A stretch of 17,342 nucleotides of DNA from an uncultured Angelakisella sp. (GTDB lineage Bacteria; Bacillota; Clostridia; Oscillospirales; Ruminococcaceae). Position 1 is the stretch's first letter. Each line of letters starts with the position of its first letter. Of the stretch, positions 1 to 6,905 are shown in pieces. The translations under genes and the position numbers were made by a program. Location of the stretch: positions 1-17,342 of the forward strand of contig CAJUFK010000069.1 in assembly GCA_910585535.1 (NCBI GenBank), read 5' to 3'. The notes below the pieces were generated by a model, which saw nothing but the letters and a program-made list of their open reading frames with translations, ran no database searches and had not been told where the DNA came from.

Positions 1-17
1 ATCTCTGAGGTTTCCAT
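1..17 (-). CDS. Start of a gene running off the left edge (partial)
   Basis: Only the first five or six codons are inside the window: ATG at 17-15, then Glu-Thr-Ser-Glu. The start is supported by a strong Shine-Dalgarno sequence (AAGGAGG) about six bases upstream, directly after the stop of the 358-residue membrane protein gene. The two genes are therefore probably co-transcribed. Nothing can be said about the product. Confidence 0.4.
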
Positions 18-34
18 GATGGCCCTCCTTTTCG

Positions 35-1111
35 TCAGCGTAGGTAGGGGCGTTCCCGCTCTTGCATAAGGGAGAAAAATGAACCGAACCCTGGCTCCGA
101 CTTAATCATTTTCTGAAGGCTTAACAGTTCATGGTCGATTCGAGAAACCTGGGCAGAGATGAAACGAGAGGAGGCAGAGTCCAGATCGGCTTCAGAAGCG
201 TCGTCATCGGATTCGTTATCGACCAGATCTTCGCTGAGTTCAATACCAACTGCGAGGAGACTGCCACTGTGGATCAGGGCCTCAGCAGTTTTTTTCCACT
301 CGGCCTGTCTCTCCTCTTGGGCCAAGGTGAGCAGAATCGATCTCCCCAGATCCTTCTTTATCCTTTTGGGGAGCCACGTCACCAAGTCTCCTGGATCCTT
401 AGGATCCCGACCATATAGGATGGTCGACCTTTCCATGACCTCCATTTTTATGACATCTTCGATTTGCTGATAAGCCACAAGAATCGTGTCCATCGAGTCG
501 AGTTCATTTCGGCTGAGGACATCTGCATGATTCCGGTAGGCATCATCTATTTGGGGAATAATGTCTGGGAGACGAGAAAACACCCATCTAATTCGGTCGT
601 GGTCACGTTTCCGGTCTTCGTCCGTATCATCTTCATCATCTAAGAAGACTGAGGAAGCCTTTTCGATGGCGGCATGGGCCTCTTCTTCGCTTTCTTGTCC
701 TTGTGCCACCAGATTCTGATGGATTTGGGTCACAAGATCAACGTGTGATTTATTGGAATCGTAATGGCCTGTGCCGATGGCTGATTCGGATGAATAGTGC
801 AGGAGAGTTGAATAGAGGGGGGTGAGAAACAGCCAGCGCTTGTTGTTCCGCTGGTAGTTGTTTACCATTTCAATGATGACGGCAACAAAGACAGATGCGG
901 TAACGCCAGTTATCAGAGCGAGGATCACATCATAGGCCGTACTTGAGGTAGACACGAAGTTGATGAGCAGTATGCCAACAAGGTCGGCTATGGCCATAAA
1001 GGTCAGGCAGGTCACGATGACCGTGGCGGGCCGAAAGAGATACCGCACTTTGTTGAAGGCATCTTGAAATGCCATTTTTGCCTTTTGTATGAGCCATTTT
1101 TTCTTTGACAT
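35..1111 (-). CDS. Two-helix membrane protein of unknown function
   Basis: I do not recognise this 358-residue protein. It has a short basic N-terminus (SKKKWLIQKAK), two clear hydrophobic segments at about residues 29-53 and 61-83, and a long hydrophilic, probably cytoplasmic, part. That part includes a very acidic stretch at 158-168 (DDEDDTDED) and a second one at 299-311. No catalytic motif is visible. The start ATG at 1111 has a G-rich ribosome site (GGGGGTGA) upstream. The gene has its own promoter (1147-1175), placed right after the terminator of the recombinase operon, so it is transcribed separately. Another gene starts just downstream with a good ribosome site. Two N-terminal helices plus a cytoplasmic domain resembles SLATT-type effectors in outline only; I could not confirm that. 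It may be phage cargo or a host gene next to the attachment site. Confidence 0.75.
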   Translation of the reverse strand: MSKKKWLIQKAKMAFQDAFNKVRYLFRPATVIVTCLTFMAIADLVGILLINFVSTSSTAYDVILALITGVTASVFVAVIIEMVNNYQRNNKRWLFLTPLYSTLLHYSSESAIGTGHYDSNKSHVDLVTQIHQNLVAQGQESEEEAHAAIEKASSVFLDDEDDTDEDRKRDHDRIRWVFSRLPDIIPQIDDAYRNHADVLSRNELDSMDTILVAYQQIEDVIKMEVMERSTILYGRDPKDPGDLVTWLPKRIKKDLGRSILLTLAQEERQAEWKKTAEALIHSGSLLAVGIELSEDLVDNESDDDASEADLDSASSRFISAQVSRIDHELLSLQKMIKSEPGFGSFFSLMQERERPYLR

Positions 1112-1146
1112 AGGCCATTCACCCCCGGAAGAGCTTTCCTGTGATC

Positions 1147-1175
1147 AGTATAACAGAATTGCCTTTGGGAGTAAA
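1147..1175 (-). promoter_or_regulatory. Promoter of the 358-residue membrane protein gene
   Basis: On the minus strand a -35 box TTTACT (1175-1170, four of six consensus bases) is followed by a 17-base spacer and a -10 box TATACT (1152-1147, five of six). The -10 box is preceded by TG one base upstream (extended -10). The start codon lies about 36 bases downstream of the -10 box. The -35 overlaps the T-tract of the recombinase terminator. Confidence 0.6.
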
Positions 1176-1208
1176 GAAAAAGCCCACCGACCATAATGAT
1201 CGGCGGGC
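1174..1208 (-). terminator. Rho-independent terminator of the recombinase operon
   Basis: Read on the minus strand, the arm GCCCGCCGATC pairs with GGTCGGTGGGC (one G-T type pair) around a short ATTAT loop. A T-rich tract, TTTTTCTT, follows directly. It sits 13 bases after the stop codon of the second serine recombinase gene. Confidence 0.85.
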
Positions 1209-1220
1209 CTATGGGAAGGG

Positions 1221-2837
1221 TCAAATGTCTATCTTGCTGCCGTTCCTGAACTGGAAGGAAAGAAGGCCATCCGAGTGGACGGTCACTGTGTCCAAGGTGG
1301 CGGTCCAGAGCCGGGGATCAAATTCGGTAATGCACACCTCACCTTCGGAGATGGCGAACAGGAAACCACCGATGGCATCGGCCTTGACCCTCCGCTCCAT
1401 CCGCTGGGCATCGATGGCATCCAGTCTGGCCTTTGCCGTGTCAAACCTTTTTACCAAAGCACTATACCGCCGTTCAAAGTCCTCCTGGCTCTGAGGAATC
1501 CGAGCATTTTCCTCAATGCATTTCCGGGTGAGCCCAGCGACCACTTCCATCTCCTGACTGAGGGCCTCGGCTTCGGTATCCAGAGCGGTGCAATCAGTGA
1601 GGGCTTCTTGGATGATCCGGCAATCCTCAAGAACCTGCTCTCGGTCAACCATGAGCTGATTGTAGGCCAATAAGAACTTGGCCTTGATGGTAGCCTCGTC
1701 AACATGGGGTGTAGTACATTTCCGCTGACCCTTGAACTTGGAGTTGCATTGCCAAATGGTGCGCCGATACTTGGAGTTCGAATGCCAGACCTTGGCACCA
1801 TAGAGGGCACCGCAGTCGCCACAGATGATGCGGGAGGCAAAAATCCCGTTGCCGCTATACCTCCGGCCCAGGGTTTTCCTTCTGGCGAACTCAGCCTGGA
1901 CCAGATCCCACTCCTGGCGGTCGATAATTGCCGGGTGGCTATTTTCGACATAATACTGTGGGACCTCGCCCTCGTTCACTTTGATGACCTTGTTGAGGAA
2001 GTCTACGGTGTAGGTTTTCTGGAGGATAGCATCGCCTTTGTACTTTTCGTTGGTGAGGATACTCTCGATGGTGGTCGATCCCCACTGCTGCTTGCCCATA
2101 GGAGTTGGGATGCCCTCCTCGGTCAGCAAGGCGGCAATCCCGCAGGCGGTCATTCCCTCCATGAAGAGTGAGTAGATCCTTCGGACGGTGGCGGCTTCGG
2201 TTTCGTCAATGGCAATCCTATTCCGAATGATCCTTCGACCATTCTCATCAACGACCTCGTAAGGCTCCTTCTTGTATCCAAGAAAGGACTTGAACGCCAT
2301 GCTGACCTTGCCATCGGCAAACCGCTTCCGCTGCCCCCAGGTCACATTCTCCGAAATCGAGCGGCTTTCCTCTTGGGCCAGCGAGGACATGATGGTGAGG
2401 ACCAGCTCGCTGTTGCTGTCCAGGGTGTGGATGTTCTCCTTCTCGAAATAGACCTCGACACCCTTCTCCTTGAGCTTTCGGATCGTAACCAGGGTATCCA
2501 CCGTGTTTCGAGCGAAGCGGCTGATGGACTTCGTGACGATGAGGTCGAGCTTGCCGGCAAGAGCGTCCTCGATCATCTCCTTAAAGCCATCCCGCCGTTT
2601 CGTGTTTGTCCCGGAGATGCCCTCATCGGTGTAGACCTTCACAAATTCCCAGTCAGGATTGCCTTTGATGAGCTTGGTGTAGTAATCGACCTGGGCCTCA
2701 TAGCTTGTAAACTGCTCGTCCTTGTCGGTGGAGACCCGAGCGTACCCACCTGTTTTTCGCTTGTGAAAGGCAGCGGCCGGAAGATGTGTCCGTGGGTTGA
2801 TTGTGGCGGGTATTACGGTTACGCTTCTTGCGGGCAT
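1221..2837 (-). CDS. Large serine recombinase with coiled coil
   Basis: This 538-residue protein is a site-specific DNA recombinase of the large serine family, which breaks and rejoins DNA through a 5' phosphoserine link. The resolvase domain spans about residues 28-175. It carries the YARVS motif (Arg34 and nucleophile Ser36) and the SRFARN arginine segment near 107-111. The recombinase domain follows at about 195-310, then a zinc ribbon with Cys339, Cys342, Cys364 and Cys374. A long helical, probably coiled-coil, segment spans about 395-480, and a short beta-rich tail ends the protein. This is the full architecture of phage integrases of this family. The start ATG (2837) lies inside the 3' end of the upstream recombinase gene (19-base overlap). 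An AAAGGAGG site 7 bases upstream suggests coupled translation. It is probably the prophage integrase or one half of a two-recombinase machine. Confidence 0.93.
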   Translation of the reverse strand: MPARSVTVIPATINPRTHLPAAAFHKRKTGGYARVSTDKDEQFTSYEAQVDYYTKLIKGNPDWEFVKVYTDEGISGTNTKRRDGFKEMIEDALAGKLDLIVTKSISRFARNTVDTLVTIRKLKEKGVEVYFEKENIHTLDSNSELVLTIMSSLAQEESRSISENVTWGQRKRFADGKVSMAFKSFLGYKKEPYEVVDENGRRIIRNRIAIDETEAATVRRIYSLFMEGMTACGIAALLTEEGIPTPMGKQQWGSTTIESILTNEKYKGDAILQKTYTVDFLNKVIKVNEGEVPQYYVENSHPAIIDRQEWDLVQAEFARRKTLGRRYSGNGIFASRIICGDCGALYGAKVWHSNSKYRRTIWQCNSKFKGQRKCTTPHVDEATIKAKFLLAYNQLMVDREQVLEDCRIIQEALTDCTALDTEAEALSQEMEVVAGLTRKCIEENARIPQSQEDFERRYSALVKRFDTAKARLDAIDAQRMERRVKADAIGGFLFAISEGEVCITEFDPRLWTATLDTVTVHSDGLLSFQFRNGSKIDI

Positions 2838-4132
2838 TTCATGGCCTCCTTTCGCCTGAGCTGCCGATCACGCTCTCTGGCCCTCATCTCTGGTGTCCAG
2901 CTCTCGGCTCTGGAGCGGTCCTCCCAATGGGTGGTGACTTCGGTTCCATCCTTGAAGCAGTACACCAAGGTGTTGTCGGGAAAGACTCGGATAACCGTTA
3001 TTTTATCGTGAAGAGCCTTTTCATCAAAGGAGGGCAACCCAAGAACCTCGGTGGTCACCGAGGTAAGAGTATCCTCCCGAATCTGCTTTGCCGGACAAAC
3101 TGCCTTCCCCTGGCGGTCAAATGTACGGCACATCCAGGAAGAAATACCGTGAGAGGTGCGTCTGCGGAAAGTAGCTCCACAAAGGCCGCAAACAACGAGG
3201 GAGTTAAAGGGGTGGGGCTGGGGAGCTACTTTGGCCCTGTGCCTATGGGACCGCACTTGCATCTCCTCCTGAACGGCCTGGAAGACTTCAAGGCTGATTA
3301 TTGCCTCATGGGTGTTCTTGGCATGGTACATGGGTAACTCGCCCTTGTTCACGGTGGGGCTTTTCGAGAGATGACTTTCCCGGAAGGTCTTTTGAAGGAG
3401 TAGATTGCCAGTGTAGGCATAGTTGCTTAGGACTCGCCGCAGTTTACTCTCGCTCCACGGCTTCCCGTTCCGAGTAGGGATGCCATCGGCGTTCAGCCTC
3501 CGCATAATCAAAACTAAGCCTTTGCCCGATAGATACTCCGTGAAGATCCGCTTCACAATCTCGGCTTCATCTGGCTTAATGACGTAAACGCCATCCTCAT
3601 ATCTGTATCCAAGCATAGTGCCCGTCCAGGGCAGGCCCTCCGAGAAGTTCTTGCGGATTCTCCACTTCATATTCTCGCTGACAGAGCGGCTTTCCTCCTG
3701 AGCATAGGAGGCAAGGATGGTCAGCAGAAGCTCTCCATCGCTACTCAGGGAATGGAGGTTCTGTTCTTCGAAATAGACATCGATTCCCAGGGACTTCAAC
3801 TCCCTGATTGTCTCCAAGAGGGTGACGGTGTTCCGGGCGAAACGAGATATGCTCTTGGTGATTACCATGTCGATTTTCCCGGCCCGACAGTCGGCAAGAA
3901 GCTCCTGGAATCCATTTCGGCCCTCTTGAGTGCCAGAGATGGCTTCATCTGAATAGACCCCACAGAAAATCCAATCCGGGTTCCTCTGGATGAGCGAACT
4001 GTAGTAGCTGACCTGAGCCGAGAGCGAATGGAGCATAGCATCCTTGCCCGTGGAAACACGGCCATAACCGGCGACTCGCTTCTTCTGAGATTTTACTGGA
4101 GCGACCAGCGGAATTTGTTTTACAGTAAGCAT
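2819..4132 (-). CDS. Large serine recombinase lacking the coiled coil
   Basis: This 437-residue protein is a second serine recombinase, paralogous to its downstream neighbour. The catalytic domain covers about residues 19-165, with GYGRVS (Arg25, nucleophile Ser27) and SRFARN (Arg97, Arg100). The recombinase domain is at about 185-290. The zinc ribbon uses Cys315, Cys318, Cys335 and Cys346. After the ribbon it runs almost directly into the beta-rich end (ITVIRVFPDNTLVYCF). The roughly 85-residue helical coiled coil of the neighbour is missing. In this family the coiled coil governs synapsis and directionality, so this copy may depend on its partner or do a different job. The start ATG (4132) is preceded by AAAGGAGGTGAGAAA. 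It is third in a four-gene operon, 49 bases after the SHOCT-like gene. Confidence 0.92.
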   Translation of the reverse strand: MLTVKQIPLVAPVKSQKKRVAGYGRVSTGKDAMLHSLSAQVSYYSSLIQRNPDWIFCGVYSDEAISGTQEGRNGFQELLADCRAGKIDMVITKSISRFARNTVTLLETIRELKSLGIDVYFEEQNLHSLSSDGELLLTILASYAQEESRSVSENMKWRIRKNFSEGLPWTGTMLGYRYEDGVYVIKPDEAEIVKRIFTEYLSGKGLVLIMRRLNADGIPTRNGKPWSESKLRRVLSNYAYTGNLLLQKTFRESHLSKSPTVNKGELPMYHAKNTHEAIISLEVFQAVQEEMQVRSHRHRAKVAPQPHPFNSLVVCGLCGATFRRRTSHGISSWMCRTFDRQGKAVCPAKQIREDTLTSVTTEVLGLPSFDEKALHDKITVIRVFPDNTLVYCFKDGTEVTTHWEDRSRAESWTPEMRARERDRQLRRKEAMKCPQEA

Positions 4133-4181
4133 TTTCTCACCTCCTTTGGTAGTGACATATTCCCTCTAAAGCCTTGAAATA

Positions 4182-4355
4182 TCAAGGTTTCATCGAGAAA
4201 ATACTACCCAAAGAGAGGCCGTGCTTTTTGGCGATTATTGTATCAATATTGGCGTATTCTTCAGCCGTAATAACCCCCTGGGATACCAACCTCTGCATGA
4301 GAGACATGGTGGTGCGATAAGAGAATACGCCGTCCATGAGCTGCTTTTCCTTCAT
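4182..4355 (-). CDS. Small SHOCT-like protein of a recombinase operon
   Basis: This 57-residue protein contains a short helical motif of the kind seen in SHOCT-like proteins: MSLMQRLVSQGVITAEEY, then a second helix (DTIIAKKHGL) and a SIFSM end. In clostridial genomes such small proteins are often encoded next to serine recombinases (family knowledge, not verified here). The start is fixed by an ATGA overlap: its ATG (4355-4353) overlaps the TGA of the upstream zinc-finger gene. AGGAGG lies 8 bases upstream. Longer readings to 4511 run through the upstream gene in another frame and are not likely. Its function is unknown; it could be a small adaptor or directionality partner of the recombinases. 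Confidence 0.75.
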   Translation of the reverse strand: MKEKQLMDGVFSYRTTMSLMQRLVSQGVITAEEYANIDTIIAKKHGLSLGSIFSMKP

Positions 4356-4735
4356 GTCAAAGCCCTCCTGGCACGGGCCTTGTCGTAGCAGGATCGGCAG
4401 CAGTATTTCCTTCTGGAGTTCCCGTAGCTCTGAAAGGGCTGCCCGCAGAAGGCGCAGACGAGATCGTAGTAGGCCTTCCTGTTGAGGAAATCGGGGTGCG
4501 CTCTCCACCAAGCCATGCGGCAGGCATCAGAGCAAAACTTCTTCTGCCTGTGTCCAGGTGTTTGTGTCAAGGCAGATCCGCAGTTTGGGCAGAGTCCTTG
4601 CTGAGGCCCAATAGGGTGCCGAGAGCAGTACGATTTTACGGTATTGAGCGGAAGGCCAAGCTGGGCAGCGATCCGCTTGTAGCCCAGGCCCTGGCCTTGA
4701 AGAACAGTGATTTTCTGGCGTTCTATGGTGGTCAT
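4352..4735 (-). CDS. Helix-turn-helix protein with two zinc-finger modules
   Basis: This 127-residue probable DNA-binding protein is the first gene of the recombinase operon. Residues 8-37 look like a sigma-region-4 or resolvase type helix-turn-helix (GLGYKRIAAQLGLPLNTVKS). Two cysteine modules follow: Cys49, Cys52, Cys68 and Cys72, then Cys94, Cys97, Cys112/113 and Cys116, each CxxC plus a second Cys pair and so probably zinc-binding. The start chosen is ATG at 4735, which has GAAAGGGG about seven bases upstream. A GTG at 4783 is also in frame but lacks a ribosome site. Likely roles are a regulator of the operon or an accessory factor that binds recombination sites; both are inference. No convincing promoter was found in its upstream region. 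Confidence 0.8.
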   Translation of the reverse strand: MTTIERQKITVLQGQGLGYKRIAAQLGLPLNTVKSYCSRHPIGPQQGLCPNCGSALTQTPGHRQKKFCSDACRMAWWRAHPDFLNRKAYYDLVCAFCGQPFQSYGNSRRKYCCRSCYDKARARRALT

Positions 4736-4842
4736 TGTGCTGCCCCTTTCCGAGAAGCAGGGTACTCCTCGGAATACAACCACAGTAGGGGCAAAATCTT
4801 AACCAGTGGTGATGGTTTCATCTTCCAATGCGGAAGCCTTTT

Positions 4843-4851
4843 TGGTATAAT
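4843..4851 (+). promoter_or_regulatory. Extended -10 promoter of the PLD gene
   Basis: A perfect TATAAT at 4846-4851 is preceded by TGG, giving an extended -10 element. The -35 region at 17-base spacing (4823-4828, TTCCAA) is poor, as is common with extended -10 promoters. Transcription would start near 4857, about 30 bases before the GTG start of the plus-strand gene. Confidence 0.65.
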
Positions 4852-4854
4852 GAA

Positions 4855-4868
4855 CTGGTACACACCAG
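4855..4868. other. Inverted repeat at the PLD transcription start (possible operator)
   Basis: The sequence CTGGTACACACCAG has five-base arms (CTGGT/ACCAG) around ACAC. It lies just after the -10 box, where a repressor could block initiation. A related small palindrome, ACCAGTGGT, lies at 4802-4810 upstream of the same promoter. The shared ACCAG/CTGGT unit is suggestive, but the arms are short. Confidence 0.25.
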
Positions 4869-4887
4869 ATGAAGGAGCGATGCGACT

Positions 4888-6111
4888 GTGATTGAGATGT
4901 TGACCGACAACCATTTTGAACGGATCATGGGCCTCTTCGACCGGGCCACCAAAAGCATCAAAATAATCAGCCCATTCCTCACGGAGTCGATGGCGGAGAA
5001 GCTGTGCAACGCCAAGGCGAGGGGCATCGATTGCTCGTTCATTACCCGCCTCTATGTACAGGATTTGGCACACAAGGCGAATACCGCTGACGGGCTGGAG
5101 AGGATGATCGATAGCGGCATTGCTGTTTATGCTGTGAAAGGCCTCCACACGAAGCTCTATCTTTTTGACGATACGGAGGCCATCGTAGGATCGGCAAACT
5201 TCACTTACAGCGGGCTGAATGTCAATTTGGAGCTGTCATTGCTTCTCTCAGAAGAAGAAAGAATTGCAGATCTGAATGGGTACTTCTCCAAATTGCACGA
5301 GCAGATAGTCGCCAGCGGCGATGGCATTATATCGCCTGAGATGCTGAAAGAGAGCCGGGAGCTGTGTGAGCATCTCTACAAAGGTAATAAGTCGGTATCC
5401 ATCACTACACGGAGCATCAAAATGTATGGGGCCGACTTGGGGAAGAATCCTATCAATGCGGAGAAAGAGCTTAAGTCCTGCGAGGGAGAAAGCGACCCCA
5501 TTTTTGATATGATGAGAGAGAATGAAGTAATTGAGCAAATCAACTACGATCATTCGATATGGCTCAAATTTGACGGTGAGGCAGAAAGCAGGATCGGCGG
5601 GGATCAGGAATTTCCTTTGGTGCGGGTTGAACTGAATGGGAAAAAAGTCTATGTGCAGAACTATCCGAAACGGCCCGGAATGGTGAAGGACGGCGATGAA
5701 GTTTACCTGGCGGCGATAACCACAGATAAAGCTGGAAAGAATCAGCCGGTTATCGTGGGAAGAGGTTACTTGAGAGGGTTCAAAGACACAAATCGAGTCG
5801 ATGAGAGCTGGGAAGAAGAAAACACCTGGATGGATCGTTACCCGTGGTTCTGCGTGATGGATGACTGCGAGATCCTTGATACCAGCGTTGAGAATGGAAT
5901 CCCTCTGGACAGCGTGTGCATGGCTTTGGGGTCCGATACTTATCTGGTCTCTTTCGGTCGGAAGGAGGATATTCCCACTGTGGCAAGGAAACACTATCAG
6001 AAAGCACACTTGCGCCTATCTGGGAATGCAAAGGCGTTCATTGACAAGAGGTTCGATGAATTGAAAAAACAGTACGGAGTAAAGACAATCACTTCTGAGA
6101 AGGAAGAATAA
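4888..6111 (+). CDS. Phospholipase D-fold protein with PUA/EVE-like C-terminal region
   Basis: This 407-residue protein has one phospholipase D active-site motif, HxKxxxxD (His87, Lys89, Asp94, in HTKLYLFD), followed by GSANFT. Family members with a single HKD usually act as dimers; known activities include nucleases and phospholipases. No signal peptide is visible, so it is probably cytoplasmic. A helical linker (about 120-215) leads to a beta-rich part (about 225-335). The pattern there, GDEVYL, then IVGRGYLRGF, then RYPWFCVMDDCEIL, resembles PUA/EVE-type folds that read modified nucleic acids; this is inference. The end (340-395) is conserved-looking but unrecognised. Start: GTG at 4888 with GAAGGAG ten bases upstream. 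It is the only plus-strand gene here, with its own promoter, set between lysis genes and recombinases. That is the setting of a lysogenic-conversion gene, possibly anti-phage defence. Confidence 0.85.
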   Translation: MIEMLTDNHFERIMGLFDRATKSIKIISPFLTESMAEKLCNAKARGIDCSFITRLYVQDLAHKANTADGLERMIDSGIAVYAVKGLHTKLYLFDDTEAIVGSANFTYSGLNVNLELSLLLSEEERIADLNGYFSKLHEQIVASGDGIISPEMLKESRELCEHLYKGNKSVSITTRSIKMYGADLGKNPINAEKELKSCEGESDPIFDMMRENEVIEQINYDHSIWLKFDGEAESRIGGDQEFPLVRVELNGKKVYVQNYPKRPGMVKDGDEVYLAAITTDKAGKNQPVIVGRGYLRGFKDTNRVDESWEEENTWMDRYPWFCVMDDCEILDTSVENGIPLDSVCMALGSDTYLVSFGRKEDIPTVARKHYQKAHLRLSGNAKAFIDKRFDELKKQYGVKTITSEKEE

Positions 6112-6112
6112 G

Positions 6113-6150
6113 AAAAAGGCCCTCCAAGGAGATCATCCTCGGAGGGCCTT
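6113..6150. terminator. Terminator between the PLD gene and the lysis genes, mainly for the late operon
   Basis: GGCCCTCC (6118-6125) pairs perfectly with GGAGGGCC (6141-6148), and an inner AGGA/TCCT extends the stem. On the minus strand it is followed by TTTTTCTTA, an ideal T-tract closing the late operon after the amidase gene. On the plus strand the tail is only TTGCTGT, so it is weaker for the PLD transcript, but its position two bases after that stop suggests use in both directions. Confidence 0.85.
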
Positions 6151-6164
6151 GCTGTATGCCGTGT

Positions 6165-6905
6165 TCACTTGTGAAAGGCATCGTGGTAATTCTTGAGGAT
6201 CACACAGAACTGCTCACGGGTCAAGGGGCTGCGAAGCATGAGGTCCCCACGATTATCGCCTACCATGAGCTTGTTCTGGAGGACCCAATCCACGCTCTCC
6301 TTTGACCAAGAGGCCGGGGTGTTATCCAGCTTCTTCTCATCCATCTTACTCTTCACCGCCTTCCGAAAGGTGTCCATCGTGTAGGACATACCGAGTTGAG
6401 TCCAGAGATGTTCGGGGTCTGCGTGGGGGGAGGCAATACTGCGGTAGCTGCCTTCTTTGTGGCTGATGATGACCCCATCGGCGAGTGGGTCAAGGGAATA
6501 CTTCTCGCAGAGCATAGCGAAAAGCTCGACAGCGGACTGATAGGTGCGCCGTGCCACGGCCCGAGCGGTCGTGAGATCGGAGCAGATGAACGTGGCTCCG
6601 TGAGTATAGCGAATGCAGGACGGCTCACACATCTCCACCCCGATGTGGGTGTTATTCGCCGCCCCTCCAGCGTGCCAACCTCGCCGCTCCCAGGGAAGGG
6701 TTTGATAGACATCGCCGGAGTTGCCGTCAATGAAAGCATGGACACAGGAGCTGTTGTGGGATGGGCTGTTCCAGTTTTTGACGAACACCTGAGCGGAGGG
6801 CTGGGGGCACCCCACCGAGTGGAGCATTAACCCCTGCACCTTCGACAGTTTTCGACCTTGGGTGTAGCAGGGGTTACGGGTCAAAATCGCTTCGATGAGC
6901 TTCAT
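6165..6905 (-). CDS. N-acetylmuramoyl-L-alanine amidase (endolysin) with SLH-like tail
   Basis: This 246-residue endolysin cuts the bond between muramic acid and the peptide stem to release phage. It is an Amidase_2 (PGRP/AmpD-like) domain over about residues 5-170. Likely zinc ligands are His29 (LMLHSVG), His149 (ISHKEG) and Asp163 (HADPEHLW), by analogy with AmpD. The ligand assignment is my alignment by eye. There is no signal peptide, so export relies on the holin encoded just upstream, with which it shares an ATGA overlap (6902-6905). The C-terminal part (about 197-243: SWSKESVDWVLQN, then SPLTREQFCVIL) resembles a single S-layer homology repeat and is the probable cell-wall binding part. 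It is the last gene of the late operon. Confidence 0.93.
   Translation of the reverse strand: MKLIEAILTRNPCYTQGRKLSKVQGLMLHSVGCPQPSAQVFVKNWNSPSHNSSCVHAFIDGNSGDVYQTLPWERRGWHAGGAANNTHIGVEMCEPSCIRYTHGATFICSDLTTARAVARRTYQSAVELFAMLCEKYSLDPLADGVIISHKEGSYRSIASPHADPEHLWTQLGMSYTMDTFRKAVKSKMDEKKLDNTPASWSKESVDWVLQNKLMVGDNRGDLMLRSPLTREQFCVILKNYHDAFHK

Noticed and set aside
2373..3337. Plus-strand open frames opposite the recombinase genes
   Set aside because: They cross the junction of two certain minus-strand genes and show no family features.
4172..4187. Palindrome CCTTGAAATATCAAGG at the end of the SHOCT-like gene
   Set aside because: Six-base arms overlapping a stop codon, without a T-tract; could be a protein site or chance, with no second copy seen nearby.
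4496..4891. Plus-strand open frame ending just before the PLD gene
   Set aside because: It runs antisense to the zinc-finger gene and through the intergenic promoter region; it has no domain and cannot be a leader gene of that length given the promoter at 4846.
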